Source: an uncultured Erythrobacter sp.
Lineage (GTDB): Bacteria; Pseudomonadota; Alphaproteobacteria; Sphingomonadales; Sphingomonadaceae
Assembly (NCBI RefSeq): GCF_947499705.1
Contig: NZ_CANMPJ010000001.1
Location: forward strand, 593,501 to 657,500
DNA: 64,000 bases
Reading direction: 5' to 3'
The translations under genes were made by a program, and so were the position numbers. The notes beneath the pieces were generated by a model. It saw only the letters and a program-made list of their open reading frames with translations, did no database searches and was not told the DNA's origin. This document shows positions 34,874-43,970 of this stretch, in pieces (the stretch's first letter is position 1; each line of letters begins with the position of its first letter).

Positions 34874-35515
34874 GTGAAGAAGCATTCGCCAGCCACACTG
34901 CGCAATCGCGAGGCGATCCTTTCGGTCCTGCGGCACGAATTGCCTGAGTGGGGGACGGTTCTGGAGGTCGCGAGCGGGTCGGGCGAGCATGCGGTTTACT
35001 TCGCCGAGCATATGCCCGCTCTTGCCTGGCAGCCGAGCGATCCGGATTTGGAGGCTCTGGCGTCGATCAAGGCCTATCGCGCGGACTATGAAGGGGTGAA
35101 CCTGCGCGAACCGGTCGCGCTTGATGCGCGCGAGGGGGAATGGCCTATAGGGCGCGCCGACGCCATCCTGTGCATCAACATGGTGCATATCAGCACGTGG
35201 CGCTCGACAATCGGGCTGTTTTACGCCGCGTCACACGTACTGAACGGTAGCGACGCGCCTTTGATCCTCTACGGTCCGTTTATTGAACAAGGAGTCAAGA
35301 CGGCGCAATCGAACGTGGATTTCGACGCAGGGCTGAGGGCGCGCAACCCTGAATGGGGCATTCGCGAGGTCGAGACGCTGGAAAAGCACGCGACCTTTCG
35401 CGGTTTCAGCCGCACTGCGCGCTATGAAATGCCCGCCAACAACCTGATGCTGGTATATCGGCAGACTGGAGAGGCCGAGCCGGTGGACGACATCTTTGCT
35501 CACTTCAAGGAGTAA
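34874..35515 (+). CDS. DUF938 protein, SAM-dependent methyltransferase fold
   Basis: A 213-aa soluble protein starting at GTG 34874, 2 bp after the ligase stop, so co-translated with it. VLEVASGSGEHAVYFAEHMP (about residues 29-48) is the AdoMet-binding glycine loop of class I methyltransferases. The C-terminal block PANNLMLVYRQ is characteristic of the DUF938 family, present from bacteria to animals (METTL26-like). No methyl acceptor is established that I know of. The tight link to an acyl-CoA ligase is suggestive but not explained. Confidence 0.87.
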   Translation: MKKHSPATLRNREAILSVLRHELPEWGTVLEVASGSGEHAVYFAEHMPALAWQPSDPDLEALASIKAYRADYEGVNLREPVALDAREGEWPIGRADAILCINMVHISTWRSTIGLFYAASHVLNGSDAPLILYGPFIEQGVKTAQSNVDFDAGLRARNPEWGIREVETLEKHATFRGFSRTARYEMPANNLMLVYRQTGEAEPVDDIFAHFKE

Positions 35516-35529
35516 GGGCCGACCTCGGT

Positions 35530-35703
35530 CTACCGCGCATCCTGAACGTCCGCACCTTCGGTCGGAGCCTCGCTGATCACTTCTTCGCCGGTTTCTCCAA
35601 CCGATTTGATGTCCTCACCGAGGCCTTTCACGGTGTTGCAGGCGGCGCTGGTCAGCGTCAGTGCGGCGAGCGCTGTGGCCATGAGTGTCTTCTTACGGAT
35701 CAT
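35530..35703 (-). CDS. Entericidin A/B-type small lipoprotein
   Basis: A 57-aa protein. It has a basic start (MIRKK), a hydrophobic signal core, and the lipobox TSAAC with the lipidated Cys at residue 22, followed by NTVKGLGEDIKSVGE, the hallmark of entericidin-like lipoproteins. An AAGGAA element stands about 9 nt before the ATG. The tail beyond the core is long and acidic (EEVISEAPTEGADVQDAR) compared with E. coli EcnA/EcnB. Entericidins are a small antidote/toxin lipoprotein pair in E. coli; in alphaproteobacteria the function is largely untested. Only one gene is present here. Confidence 0.85.
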   Translation of the reverse strand: MIRKKTLMATALAALTLTSAACNTVKGLGEDIKSVGETGEEVISEAPTEGADVQDAR

Positions 35704-35733
35704 GGTGGTGGTATTCCTTTCAAGTAGCTGGCG

Positions 35734-36648
35734 CTAGCTGTCAGTAACTGAACCTGTCTTTTCGCGTGCGAGCAAACGTTCGCGATATGCGATGAGCAGC
35801 CCCGCACCAATGATGAGCGGTGCGCCGAGCCACAATGTGCTGGGCGGTGCGCGGTCAAATACGCTGTACCCATACCATGTCGCCCAGAGCAGCGATGTGT
35901 AGTCAATCAGCAGGATCACCCCCGCCGATCCAAACCGCAGCGAGCTGGTGAGCAAGATCTGGGCAAGCGCACCGCATAGCGCCATTGCAATAATGATGAG
36001 CCACGTTTCGGCCGCGTGCGCGCTCGCGAAAAAAGGCATCAAGATCAGGAATACAGGCGTCGACAACGCGGTAAACCAGAAGATGATGCTCCAGGGGCTT
36101 TCGGTTTTGTTGAGATCCTGAATCTGAAAACTGATTACCGCCACCATGGCTGCAGCGGCCAAAGCCACGAAAACGCCGAATAGGGTGATCTCTTCCCCCA
36201 TACTGGTCGGCTGCATTATGACCATGACCCCGGAGAAACCGATCAGGACCGCTGCCGAACGATAAAGGCCGACGCGTTCGCCAAACATCGTCACGGCAAT
36301 GACCACGGCGAAGAAAGGTGCTGTGTATGACAGCGTGGTTGCCTCAGCCAGCGGCAGCAACAGCACAGCGCCATAGACGAAGAACATGCAAAAGCCGCCA
36401 AGTGCGGCACGACCAGCATGGCTCTTGATACGATTGGTACGCAAGGTGGCCAGCTTTCCGAACAGGACCAACCCTGCTGTAATCAGAGCAAATGTAATGA
36501 TCTGACGCCAGAAAAGCATCTCGACCAGGTGAACGCCGCGCTCTCCGCCCAGCTTCACCAACATTCCCATCGTCGCGAAGACCACCGCAGTGATTAATCG
36601 CAATCCAATGGCTAGCATGGGGCGAGGATTGGCGATCGAACCGTCCAT
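35734..36648 (-). CDS. DMT-superfamily (EamA) transporter
   Basis: A 304-aa inner-membrane protein with ten predicted hydrophobic helices arranged as two EamA repeats, seen in PLAEATTLSYTAPFFAVVIA (first) and the ILLTSSLRFGSAGVILLIDYTSLLWA segment (second). It belongs to the RhaT/EamA exporter group of small metabolites. The substrate cannot be told. It resembles the other EamA gene in this window (45064) in length and motif layout. It lies 30 bp downstream of the divergent start of nothing obvious and upstream of the entericidin gene on the same strand. Confidence 0.87.
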   Translation of the reverse strand: MDGSIANPRPMLAIGLRLITAVVFATMGMLVKLGGERGVHLVEMLFWRQIITFALITAGLVLFGKLATLRTNRIKSHAGRAALGGFCMFFVYGAVLLLPLAEATTLSYTAPFFAVVIAVTMFGERVGLYRSAAVLIGFSGVMVIMQPTSMGEEITLFGVFVALAAAAMVAVISFQIQDLNKTESPWSIIFWFTALSTPVFLILMPFFASAHAAETWLIIIAMALCGALAQILLTSSLRFGSAGVILLIDYTSLLWATWYGYSVFDRAPPSTLWLGAPLIIGAGLLIAYRERLLAREKTGSVTDS

Positions 36649-36712
36649 TCGCGGCGCTTGAAGCAGGGGAGGGGATTGCGCAACCGGAATGGCGCTCTAA
36701 ATCGCTCGCACC

Positions 36713-36955
36713 ATGGACTTGCTGAACCAGATTGCGCTTTCAAGCGATGCTTCGATCCTTGCGATGGCAGGCGCAGCGTTTTGGGTGTTGGCCGCATTCT
36801 GCGCGCTTATGGAGCGGCGGCGCAATAAGAGCCGGTCGCTCGAGCGGCTTGAGCAAGTCGGCTGGGTCCCGTGGACCCCACTTTTCGTCGGCTGCATGAT
36901 TATTGGCGGGGGGATGCTGGCAATGAGCCTGCCGGTGGTGCTTGGAAACCTATAG
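36713..36955 (+). CDS. Small two-helix membrane protein, function unknown
   Basis: An 80-aa ORF with two hydrophobic helices (about residues 15-33 and 55-76) separated by a basic cytoplasmic loop (ERRRNKSRSLERLEQ). It diverges from the EamA gene across 64 bp. No clear Shine-Dalgarno sequence is seen (GCTCGCACCATG). The balance of charged loop and helices is that of a real membrane protein, but I recognise no family. Confidence 0.6.
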   Translation: MDLLNQIALSSDASILAMAGAAFWVLAAFCALMERRRNKSRSLERLEQVGWVPWTPLFVGCMIIGGGMLAMSLPVVLGNL

Positions 36956-37066
36956 TAACCCTGCTCTACAAATAATCGCTTTTACGCGACAATTGCAGGC
37001 ACCGCCTTTATTCAGACAGAAATATGAAATACTTCTTCTCTCGGGATAATTTCGGGGGGAATTGAA

Positions 37067-38698
37067 ATGGCGGGCGATAGATCCAGCGAATCTGCGGCTC
37101 ATGGCGAAGTAGATCCACGGCTCGAAAAGTTCGATCATGTGGTTGTTCTGATGATGGAAAATCGCTCGCTCGATAACTTGTTGGGCTTTCTGTATCCGGA
37201 TGGTGTCACAGGAAATCCGATGGCGGGCAAAACGTTCGAAGGCGTTCCCGAAGATTGGTCAAACCCGGTTCCTGCGCATGCCAAGGACCAACCGCCAGAC
37301 GGGAGTGGCCGGGTCTTCGTTTCCAAGACGACCGATTACAAACAGCCGTTTCCCGATCCGGGTGAGGAATACTATCACGTCAATGTTCAGCTGTTCAATC
37401 AGCCGAACACTAACGGGAAGCCGACGAATTCGCCGCCTTACAACCTGCCGCCTGAAAGGCCGCTTCCCACACCTTCAATGGATGGCTTTGTTACCGACTA
37501 TATCGAAAAGCTTGGCGAGGCCGTGTCGAAGCCCAAGGACAACCCGCAAAGCTTCAAGAACTACAGCCAGATCATGCACTGCTTCGATCCCGATGCCCTG
37601 CCGGTCCTCGCCACTTTGGCCCGCGATTTTGCTGTGTTCGATCACTGGCATTGTTCGGTGCCAAGTCAGACCTGGTGCAACCGCGCATTCTGGCATGCGG
37701 GCACATCGTTCGGACGGGTCAATAACTCCCCGTTTGGCGAGTGGTTCAAGCACAATGGTGCGCCCACGATCTTCAATCAGATCAGCGATTCAAACAGCCA
37801 TTTGAGCTGGAAGGTCTATCACGACACTCCCGTCGTCTCGCTGACCAACCTGATCCATTTCCACGCGCTCGACCGGCACGAGTTTCACTTTCACTCGCTC
37901 GACAAGTTCTTCCACGATTGCAAGCATGGCGAATTGCCCAGCTATTCCTTCCTGGAGCCCGACTTCATTTTCGATCACAACGATTACCATCCGTCGTCTG
38001 CGGGCTGGGATTTGATCGATGGCAAGGAAGATGTCGGCGCGGTCTTGCTCGGAGAAAGGCTGGTCGCAAAGGTCTACAACGCGGTCAAGGATTCCATGGG
38101 CAAGCCCGGTTCGAACGGGAAAGAGGGCAATACCTCCCAGAACACGCTGCTGATCATCACATTTGACGAGCATGGTGGCTGCGCTGATCATGTGCACCCG
38201 CTCACAGATATCAAGCCGCCCGATCTTGGCGACCTTGAGCATCAGGAAGGTTTCGATTTCACACGCTCTGGGATGCGTGTGCCAATGATCATGATCTCGG
38301 CCCATATCGCACCCAACACAGTCATCAACGAACCGATGATGCACACGTCGTTTCTGAATACGGTGCAGGCCAAGTGGGGCGCAGAGACTTCGCCGGATAA
38401 GTTCCCCCCGATCAGCGACCGACAACAATCGGATGGAATGTTCACCGATGTGTTTACGGCACCCGAACCGCGCCCGGCCTCAGAATGGACGCCGGTTGTG
38501 GCTCCTCCATTGCCGGAGGATGCTGTGATCGAGCGTCCTGAGGAGCCGCTTCACGATCTGCAAGTGTCGATCATCGGCGGGTCGGCGGAAATGCTCAAGG
38601 CCAAGGGTATCGAGCCGCCAGAATTCGAGGCGACTAACAAGGAAGAGGCACGAAAATACCTCGCCGAGGTCGAGCGGCGTCTTAACGAAGCCGATTAA
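37067..38698 (+). CDS. Phospholipase C / acid phosphatase-type phosphoesterase
   Basis: A 543-aa member of the phosphoesterase family PF04185 (bacterial PLC, AcpA, plant NPC). Landmarks are FDHVVVLMMENRSLDNLLG near the N-terminus, with the Glu-Asn metal/nucleophile region, HWHCSVPSQTWCNRAFWHAG with conserved His and Asn, and LLIITFDEHGGCADHV. Known members cleave phospholipid head groups or phosphomonoesters. The protein begins with a polar MAGDRSSESAAHGE stretch and has no Sec or Tat signal, unlike secreted PLCs. Local base composition is lower in GC (28 of 60 in 37141-37200), as is the AT-rich leader, which hints at transfer. Confidence 0.87.
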   Translation: MAGDRSSESAAHGEVDPRLEKFDHVVVLMMENRSLDNLLGFLYPDGVTGNPMAGKTFEGVPEDWSNPVPAHAKDQPPDGSGRVFVSKTTDYKQPFPDPGEEYYHVNVQLFNQPNTNGKPTNSPPYNLPPERPLPTPSMDGFVTDYIEKLGEAVSKPKDNPQSFKNYSQIMHCFDPDALPVLATLARDFAVFDHWHCSVPSQTWCNRAFWHAGTSFGRVNNSPFGEWFKHNGAPTIFNQISDSNSHLSWKVYHDTPVVSLTNLIHFHALDRHEFHFHSLDKFFHDCKHGELPSYSFLEPDFIFDHNDYHPSSAGWDLIDGKEDVGAVLLGERLVAKVYNAVKDSMGKPGSNGKEGNTSQNTLLIITFDEHGGCADHVHPLTDIKPPDLGDLEHQEGFDFTRSGMRVPMIMISAHIAPNTVINEPMMHTSFLNTVQAKWGAETSPDKFPPISDRQQSDGMFTDVFTAPEPRPASEWTPVVAPPLPEDAVIERPEEPLHDLQVSIIGGSAEMLKAKGIEPPEFEATNKEEARKYLAEVERRLNEAD

Positions 38699-38710
38699 GG
38701 CAACTGGACT

Positions 38711-40246
38711 TTAGAGGCAGGCTTCCAAAAACGCCTGATCGAAGCCGTACTGGCGAGCTTTCTCCAGCGTATAGGGGCGCAGGCCAGCGGCGCGGAATTC
38801 GCCGATGATCTTGCCGTCTTCGCTTTCGTCGAGATACTCGAACTTGAACAGGTTCTGGGTGACGATGACGTCGCCTTCCATCCCGATCACTTCGGTGATG
38901 TCGGTGGTCCGGCGCGAACCATCGCGGAGACGCTTCACCTGTACAATCAGGTCGACCGATTCCGCGATCTGGCGCGAAATGGCTTCCTTCGGGATCTTGA
39001 TGTCGCCCATCAGGATCATGTTTTCCATACGACCCAGACACTCACGCGGTGAGTTGGCGTGGAGCGTACACATCGAACCATCGTGGCCCGTGTTCATGGC
39101 GGCGAGAAGGTCGAAACATTCCGCGCCACGAATCTCACCCAGGATGATCCGGTCAGGACGCATACGCAGGGCGTTCTTCACGAGGTCACCAATGGTAATC
39201 GCGCCTTGCCCTTCAAGGTTAGGCGGACGCGTTTCCAGCGGGAGCCAGTGCGGCTGTTGCAGACGAAGTTCGGCGGCGTCCTCGATTGTCAGCACGCGCT
39301 CACCCGGGTCGATCATTTTCGACAAGGCGTTGAGCATCGTAGTCTTACCCGAACCCGTACCGCCCGAGATCACGATGTTGAAACGACACGCACCGGCAAT
39401 TTTCAGCGCGGTACACATCTTGTCGCTCATCGAGCCGAATTCCTTGAGCATGTCCAAGGTGATCGGTTTCTCGGAAAACTTACGAATCGAGATTGCGGTG
39501 CCGCGCAATGACAGCGGCGGAACGATGACGTTCACACGCGAACCGTCTTTCAAACGGGCATCGGCAAGCGGCGTGGTCTGGTCGACGCGGCGGCCGACCT
39601 GGTTCACGATGCGCTGGGCGATCTGGAATAGGTGCTGTTCGTCGCGGAACCGGATCGGCGCGATGGTCAGCTTACCCTTTTTCTCAATGTAGGTCTGATC
39701 CGGGCCGTTGACCATGATATCGGACACGTCCGGGTCGTTCAGCAGTTCTTCGAGCGGACCGAAGCCGAGCAGCTCGTCGATCAGGACCTTTTCAAGCGCG
39801 AATTGTTCGCGGCGGTTCAGCGTGACCTTCAGCTCCGCCAGCACTTCCATGATGATCGGGCGGAATTCTTCCGACAGCTCTTCTTTGGAAAGTGTCGCAG
39901 CCGCTTCGGGATCAACACGTTCGAGCAGGCGCGGAAGCACCTGTTCCTTGATCTTGTGGACGCTGGCTTCGAAACCGCCGGTTTCGGAATTGGCTTCGCT
40001 GATCGCGTTGGCGCGTTCGGCCAGACGATCCATTGCATCGGCGGTCGCATTGCCGCTCGACTGCTTGGCAGCGGGTTTTGGTGCTGCTGGCTTGGGAGCC
40101 TCTTCTTCATCCGGAAGCGGCGGAAATTGTTCACCACCCTGCGCATCGTCCGATCCGCGCGCACCCTTCATGGGTCGTGCAACACCGAAAGCGGGCCGGC
40201 CACCCTTTACGCCGCCTGCTCCGCCTTTTTTGCCAAATGCGCTCAT
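38711..40246 (-). CDS. cpaF: CpaF-type Flp/Tad pilus assembly ATPase
   Basis: A 511-aa hexameric secretion ATPase of the TadA/CpaF group that powers Flp pilus assembly. A variable Gly/Pro/Ala-rich N-terminus precedes a conserved all-helical domain. Walker A is GGTGSGKT at about 295-302. The Asp box, His box (CTLHANSPREC) and GEIRGAECFDLL Walker B follow. ATG 40246 is used, two codons after an in-frame GTG. Unusually, no other cpa/tad gene lies nearby, so the rest of the pilus locus must be elsewhere. It ends 12 bp from the convergent phosphoesterase gene. Confidence 0.92.
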   Translation of the reverse strand: MSAFGKKGGAGGVKGGRPAFGVARPMKGARGSDDAQGGEQFPPLPDEEEAPKPAAPKPAAKQSSGNATADAMDRLAERANAISEANSETGGFEASVHKIKEQVLPRLLERVDPEAAATLSKEELSEEFRPIIMEVLAELKVTLNRREQFALEKVLIDELLGFGPLEELLNDPDVSDIMVNGPDQTYIEKKGKLTIAPIRFRDEQHLFQIAQRIVNQVGRRVDQTTPLADARLKDGSRVNVIVPPLSLRGTAISIRKFSEKPITLDMLKEFGSMSDKMCTALKIAGACRFNIVISGGTGSGKTTMLNALSKMIDPGERVLTIEDAAELRLQQPHWLPLETRPPNLEGQGAITIGDLVKNALRMRPDRIILGEIRGAECFDLLAAMNTGHDGSMCTLHANSPRECLGRMENMILMGDIKIPKEAISRQIAESVDLIVQVKRLRDGSRRTTDITEVIGMEGDVIVTQNLFKFEYLDESEDGKIIGEFRAAGLRPYTLEKARQYGFDQAFLEACL

Positions 40247-40500
40247 TACCAAGCCCCCACGGCCTCAAAATATCCAAACGGACATGTCCGCCATACAGCG
40301 AACATCGCCTCTCGAGATTTGGTGAATATTCGGGAAACCTTATTTTTTCCCTAAGGTCTGGTGGTCCGGTTAGCCCTGATTGCATTACCTAACAGGTTGG
40401 TCGCTGCCATGCGCCTCGAACCCCGCGTTTGCTTGGTAGTTTTTGGTTAAGGCTTCCTTGATAGAGCCTTCGCGAACGGCATCCGCCAAGGGGATATTCA

Positions 40501-41160
40501 ATGCACATTATAAAGCGTCGCTACGTTGATACCATGCAAGGACTTGGTGGGCTCGGTCCGTTTGCAGATGACGTAGATGCGCCGCGCGAAAGCGATCCGT
40601 ACGGCTGGTCGCGCTGGTTCGCTTCGCTGTTCGCGATTTACGAAACCGACCGCATGATCACGCTTGATCTGCCGTGGTGGAATGTTGCCGCGACCCGCGA
40701 GATCGCTGACTTTCTCGGGGCACGCGGCAATGCGCGGGTGTTCGAATATGGCTCAGGCGCAAGCACCGTTTGGCTTGCGCAGCGTTGCGGTGAGATCGTG
40801 ACAGTCGAGCACGACAAACCATGGCTCGACAAGTTCCAGCGTCAGACAAAGGGCCACGACAATGTGTCGCTGCTCTATCGCCCAATCGACAACGGACCCG
40901 ATGCCTATGTCAAAGCGATCGACGAGTTTGACGGTGAGTTCGACATGATCGTGATCGACGGGCGCCATCGCTCGTCGTGCCTGAAGCAGGCTGAAAGCCG
41001 TTTGAAGCGCGGCGGCATTGTCGTGTTCGACGATTCCGGTCGTTCGCGCTACCGCGGTGCGATTGAAGGCAGCGCTCTGAAAGAGACGCGTCATTTTGGC
41101 CGCTCTTACTGCGTGCCGTATCCCGATTACACCAGCTTGCTGCGTCATGGAGAGCGGTAA
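40501..41160 (+). CDS. Class I SAM-dependent methyltransferase, FkbM/glycan-type context
   Basis: A 219-aa soluble protein with AGGGG about 8 nt before the ATG. RVFEYGSGASTVWLAQRC (about residues 79-96) is the AdoMet loop, EHDKPWL the following acidic residue, and DMIVIDGRHRSSCL the catalytic-side strand. It resembles small methyltransferases found with cell-surface sugar genes. The next gene, a UPF0104 membrane protein, starts inside its end. I infer a lipid or glycan acceptor from the neighbours only. Confidence 0.82.
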   Translation: MHIIKRRYVDTMQGLGGLGPFADDVDAPRESDPYGWSRWFASLFAIYETDRMITLDLPWWNVAATREIADFLGARGNARVFEYGSGASTVWLAQRCGEIVTVEHDKPWLDKFQRQTKGHDNVSLLYRPIDNGPDAYVKAIDEFDGEFDMIVIDGRHRSSCLKQAESRLKRGGIVVFDDSGRSRYRGAIEGSALKETRHFGRSYCVPYPDYTSLLRHGER

Positions 41161-42007
41161 GACGCCGCTTCCCGGCTCAGCCATGAAGGCGATACGCTGG
41201 GGCGGCTATGTCTTGCTGGCGGCAGCGCTGGTCTATTGCGGGCTCGCCTTGCGCGAGCTTGGAACCGACGCGGTGGTCGACCGGCTTTCGCAAACGGCGT
41301 GGATGGCGACGCTTGCGATTGGCCTGGCCTATGGAGCGGCTCTGGCGCTTTTGGCTGTCGGCTGGATCGCGATGGCTGCGCGGCAGGGTTCGCTCAACCT
41401 CACGGCGGTGATCGCGATTTACGGCCCTGCGGTCGTCGCGAAGTACATTCCGGGTTCAATCTTTCAATATGGATCGCGTCAGCTAAACGGCGCAGAGTTC
41501 GGCCTTGAGCAAAAGCCGATGGCAAAAGCGAGCCTTGCCGAGGCGGCGCTGCATAATCCGGCTGCTCTGATCTGCGGCATGATGTTGCTTGTCGGCGGCG
41601 GCATGATTGGCCTTGGAGCACTGGCGGTCGCTGGTTTTGGCGTCGCTATCATCGCTGGATCGCCGATTATTCGTGCGGGCGGGTTCCAGATCGCATTCTT
41701 CGCGTTGTTTGCTGTGTTGATCACATTGCTCGCCGCGCTGGCATTGCCTGCCGCCGATCCCGAGCGCTTGACCGCCATGTTTATGTTCGCATGGGTTGCG
41801 GGCTTCCTTGTGCCGGTTGCGCCCGGAGGCATCGGCGTGCGCGAATCTGCCCTGCTGGCCCTTGCTGTACCAGCCGAGAGCGCGGCAGTTGTCGCCGCCT
41901 TCGCCCTGCTGACGCGGCTGGCGACTACGGTTGGCGACGGAGCGATTGGCCTCGCGGGTTACTGGCTGCTGCTTTCGCGCCGCTGGAACAAACAGGCGTC
42001 GGCGTAG
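41147..42007 (+). CDS. UPF0104 / lysylphosphatidylglycerol-synthase-like membrane protein
   Basis: A 286-aa protein from ATG 41147 (14-bp overlap with the methyltransferase gene), or 274 aa from ATG 41183 just before the first helix; neither has a good Shine-Dalgarno sequence. It has seven to eight hydrophobic segments. The motifs KYIPGSIFQYGSRQ and PVAPGGIGVRESALL are typical of the flippase-like domain family PF03706 (AglD, UPF0104, MprF membrane part), which moves or modifies lipid-linked groups. Its 3' end overlaps the convergent large membrane protein gene by 49 bp. Confidence 0.83.
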   Translation: MESGKTPLPGSAMKAIRWGGYVLLAAALVYCGLALRELGTDAVVDRLSQTAWMATLAIGLAYGAALALLAVGWIAMAARQGSLNLTAVIAIYGPAVVAKYIPGSIFQYGSRQLNGAEFGLEQKPMAKASLAEAALHNPAALICGMMLLVGGGMIGLGALAVAGFGVAIIAGSPIIRAGGFQIAFFALFAVLITLLAALALPAADPERLTAMFMFAWVAGFLVPVAPGGIGVRESALLALAVPAESAAVVAAFALLTRLATTVGDGAIGLAGYWLLLSRRWNKQASA

Positions 42008-43881
42008 CAAGACGCCATCTTCCATTCCGGCGCGCCTACCAGCCGCATTTTGGTGACCTCATACCCGTCTGGCGCAAGAATTCGCGACAGGTATATCCAT
42101 TCAACCTGCTCGGGGATCGGCACGTCCTCACCTTCAAAGAAGCGCTTCGACTGGTCGATGAACTTTGCCGCAATGGTGAAATCGGTCGCCCGCTCACTAT
42201 TCGGCACCGCGCGCCCAGCAATCGTCGCGCTCCAGCTGTCGTGTCCACGTTCGCGCGCCAGGATGGGTGGTTCGGGGAACTGCCAGACCTGGTCTTGGGG
42301 ATCGGAAAGCCGCCTGAGATCAGCCAATGCACCGCGATCATTGGCTGGAATTCTCGTAGTCCAGTCGTCGGTTAAATCGGTCATCCACGCCATGCGGACA
42401 TAGATGCCCGGCGCGGCGATGATTGTCATCGCTGCAATGGCGGCCATCGCGCCATAGTGATATTTTGCTTCAGACCTCATGGCAGCTGCGAAAGCCCATG
42501 CACCGATCACCGACGTTCCTATGGCCGCGGGAATGACTGCGCGGATCAGGGTTTCTGCCGCAAGGCGCTCCGGCGCGAGTGCTTGTGTGCCGACCACGGC
42601 CACGAACGACGCAAGGATCAGGCAGAATGCCACCGCCCTCGCATAAATTCCGGTGGGTTCAGTGGGCTTCCAGCGGACAAGTGCGACCACCGCAGCAAAC
42701 AGAGGAACGCCGCAATATCCGAACAGTAGCATCCCGCCGTTCGAGGCCCGCTCGAACCAAGGGCGGATATCTTCGGGGTTGTTGAGCAGCGGGCTTTCCA
42801 GTGCGGAGTCCGGATTACCGAGCTGCACCACATTGAGCAGCGCCGCCAGCACGCCAACCGCGACAACCATGATCGCCAGCTCTGGCACTGCTGCGAGACG
42901 CCGACGGTAGAGCTCGATAAAGCCATATCCGATCAGCAGCGTCGCACCCAACAGGGTCGAGACCGGCAGAAGCGCGGCCAGGGCAGCGAGAGCAAGGTGA
43001 TGCGGCGTATTGGAGCCACGCTCCGGCCGGTCGTATGCAAGCACGGCCCATCCAACCAGCACGGTCGCGGCGAGTGAATGCTGCGGGATGAACTGCGCGA
43101 TTGTCATCAGGGCTGGCCCCTTGGGTGCCTGCGGCACGTCCAGCAGTGCCTGCAACCCATCGCCGAACAGGGCGATAAAGAATCCCAGCGGTGCGATGAT
43201 AAACAGTCCGAGCGATGCGATCAGCAAAGCTGATCGGCGCGGCGCGACGAAGCGCAGCAAACCGTAAAAGACAAAGCAAAACAGAGCGGTGATGATGGCA
43301 TTTGCTGTAGCCAGCGCCGCCCAAGTGTCACCGCCCAGCGCTGCGCCTGCACCGGGCAACGTGTAGCTTAGCCAGTAGTAATAGAGCGGTTCATTCCCGC
43401 CAAAAATGTCGCGCGCTGGCAGGCCCGAATTGGCGATCGCATGGACATGGCCAATATGTTTGAACCAGTCGGCATTGTACCAGCTGTGGATGAGCAGATC
43501 GCCGTCCGGCGTAGTGGCAATTGCGAGAGCCATTGAAAGAAATCCGAACGCGACGAAGCCTGCTGCCAGCGCGAAGGCTTCCCACTCGATCACCAATGGA
43601 GGGGAGGGGGACTGGTACGCCGCGCCCCTACGGATGAACGCACCGACGATGACTATTCCAAGCACCGAAACGCCAGCCATGCTGGCTGCCGGTATCTGAC
43701 CCCCGGTCGCGGCATGCCAGACGGTGCCAATCAGCGCGGTAACCAGCATCACAACCGTCAGCGACGCGGCCATGGCCGCACCGAATTGCCCGGATCGATC
43801 CGCTTTGCTGTGCATCAACAGCCAGCCGGGGGCCATCGCCAAAAGCGCCAACAGCACTGTTGCTGCAATCGAAATGATCAT
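41959..43881 (-). CDS. Large polytopic membrane protein, GT-C glycosyltransferase-like
   Basis: A 640-aa inner-membrane protein with about 12-13 hydrophobic helices and a soluble C-terminal domain of about 130 residues. The long first external loop contains HSWYNADWFKHIGHV with an aspartate pair-like ND, and NEPLYYYWLSY, as in GT-C glycosyltransferases that use polyprenyl-phosphate sugars. I cannot match it to a named family. It diverges from the GT2 gene, which could supply its lipid-linked sugar donor. The C-terminal 49 bp overlap the convergent UPF0104 gene. The start is ATG 43881. Confidence 0.75.
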   Translation of the reverse strand: MIISIAATVLLALLAMAPGWLLMHSKADRSGQFGAAMAASLTVVMLVTALIGTVWHAATGGQIPAASMAGVSVLGIVIVGAFIRRGAAYQSPSPPLVIEWEAFALAAGFVAFGFLSMALAIATTPDGDLLIHSWYNADWFKHIGHVHAIANSGLPARDIFGGNEPLYYYWLSYTLPGAGAALGGDTWAALATANAIITALFCFVFYGLLRFVAPRRSALLIASLGLFIIAPLGFFIALFGDGLQALLDVPQAPKGPALMTIAQFIPQHSLAATVLVGWAVLAYDRPERGSNTPHHLALAALAALLPVSTLLGATLLIGYGFIELYRRRLAAVPELAIMVVAVGVLAALLNVVQLGNPDSALESPLLNNPEDIRPWFERASNGGMLLFGYCGVPLFAAVVALVRWKPTEPTGIYARAVAFCLILASFVAVVGTQALAPERLAAETLIRAVIPAAIGTSVIGAWAFAAAMRSEAKYHYGAMAAIAAMTIIAAPGIYVRMAWMTDLTDDWTTRIPANDRGALADLRRLSDPQDQVWQFPEPPILARERGHDSWSATIAGRAVPNSERATDFTIAAKFIDQSKRFFEGEDVPIPEQVEWIYLSRILAPDGYEVTKMRLVGAPEWKMASCYADACLFQRRESSSQ

Positions 43882-43970
43882 TCAGCCCAACCCTTACCAA
43901 ACAGCATTAACCGTTTCTTTCCATTCGCCCCCTAGGCCCGGAATGCAATTTCCAGGGGGTAGCAATTCAC

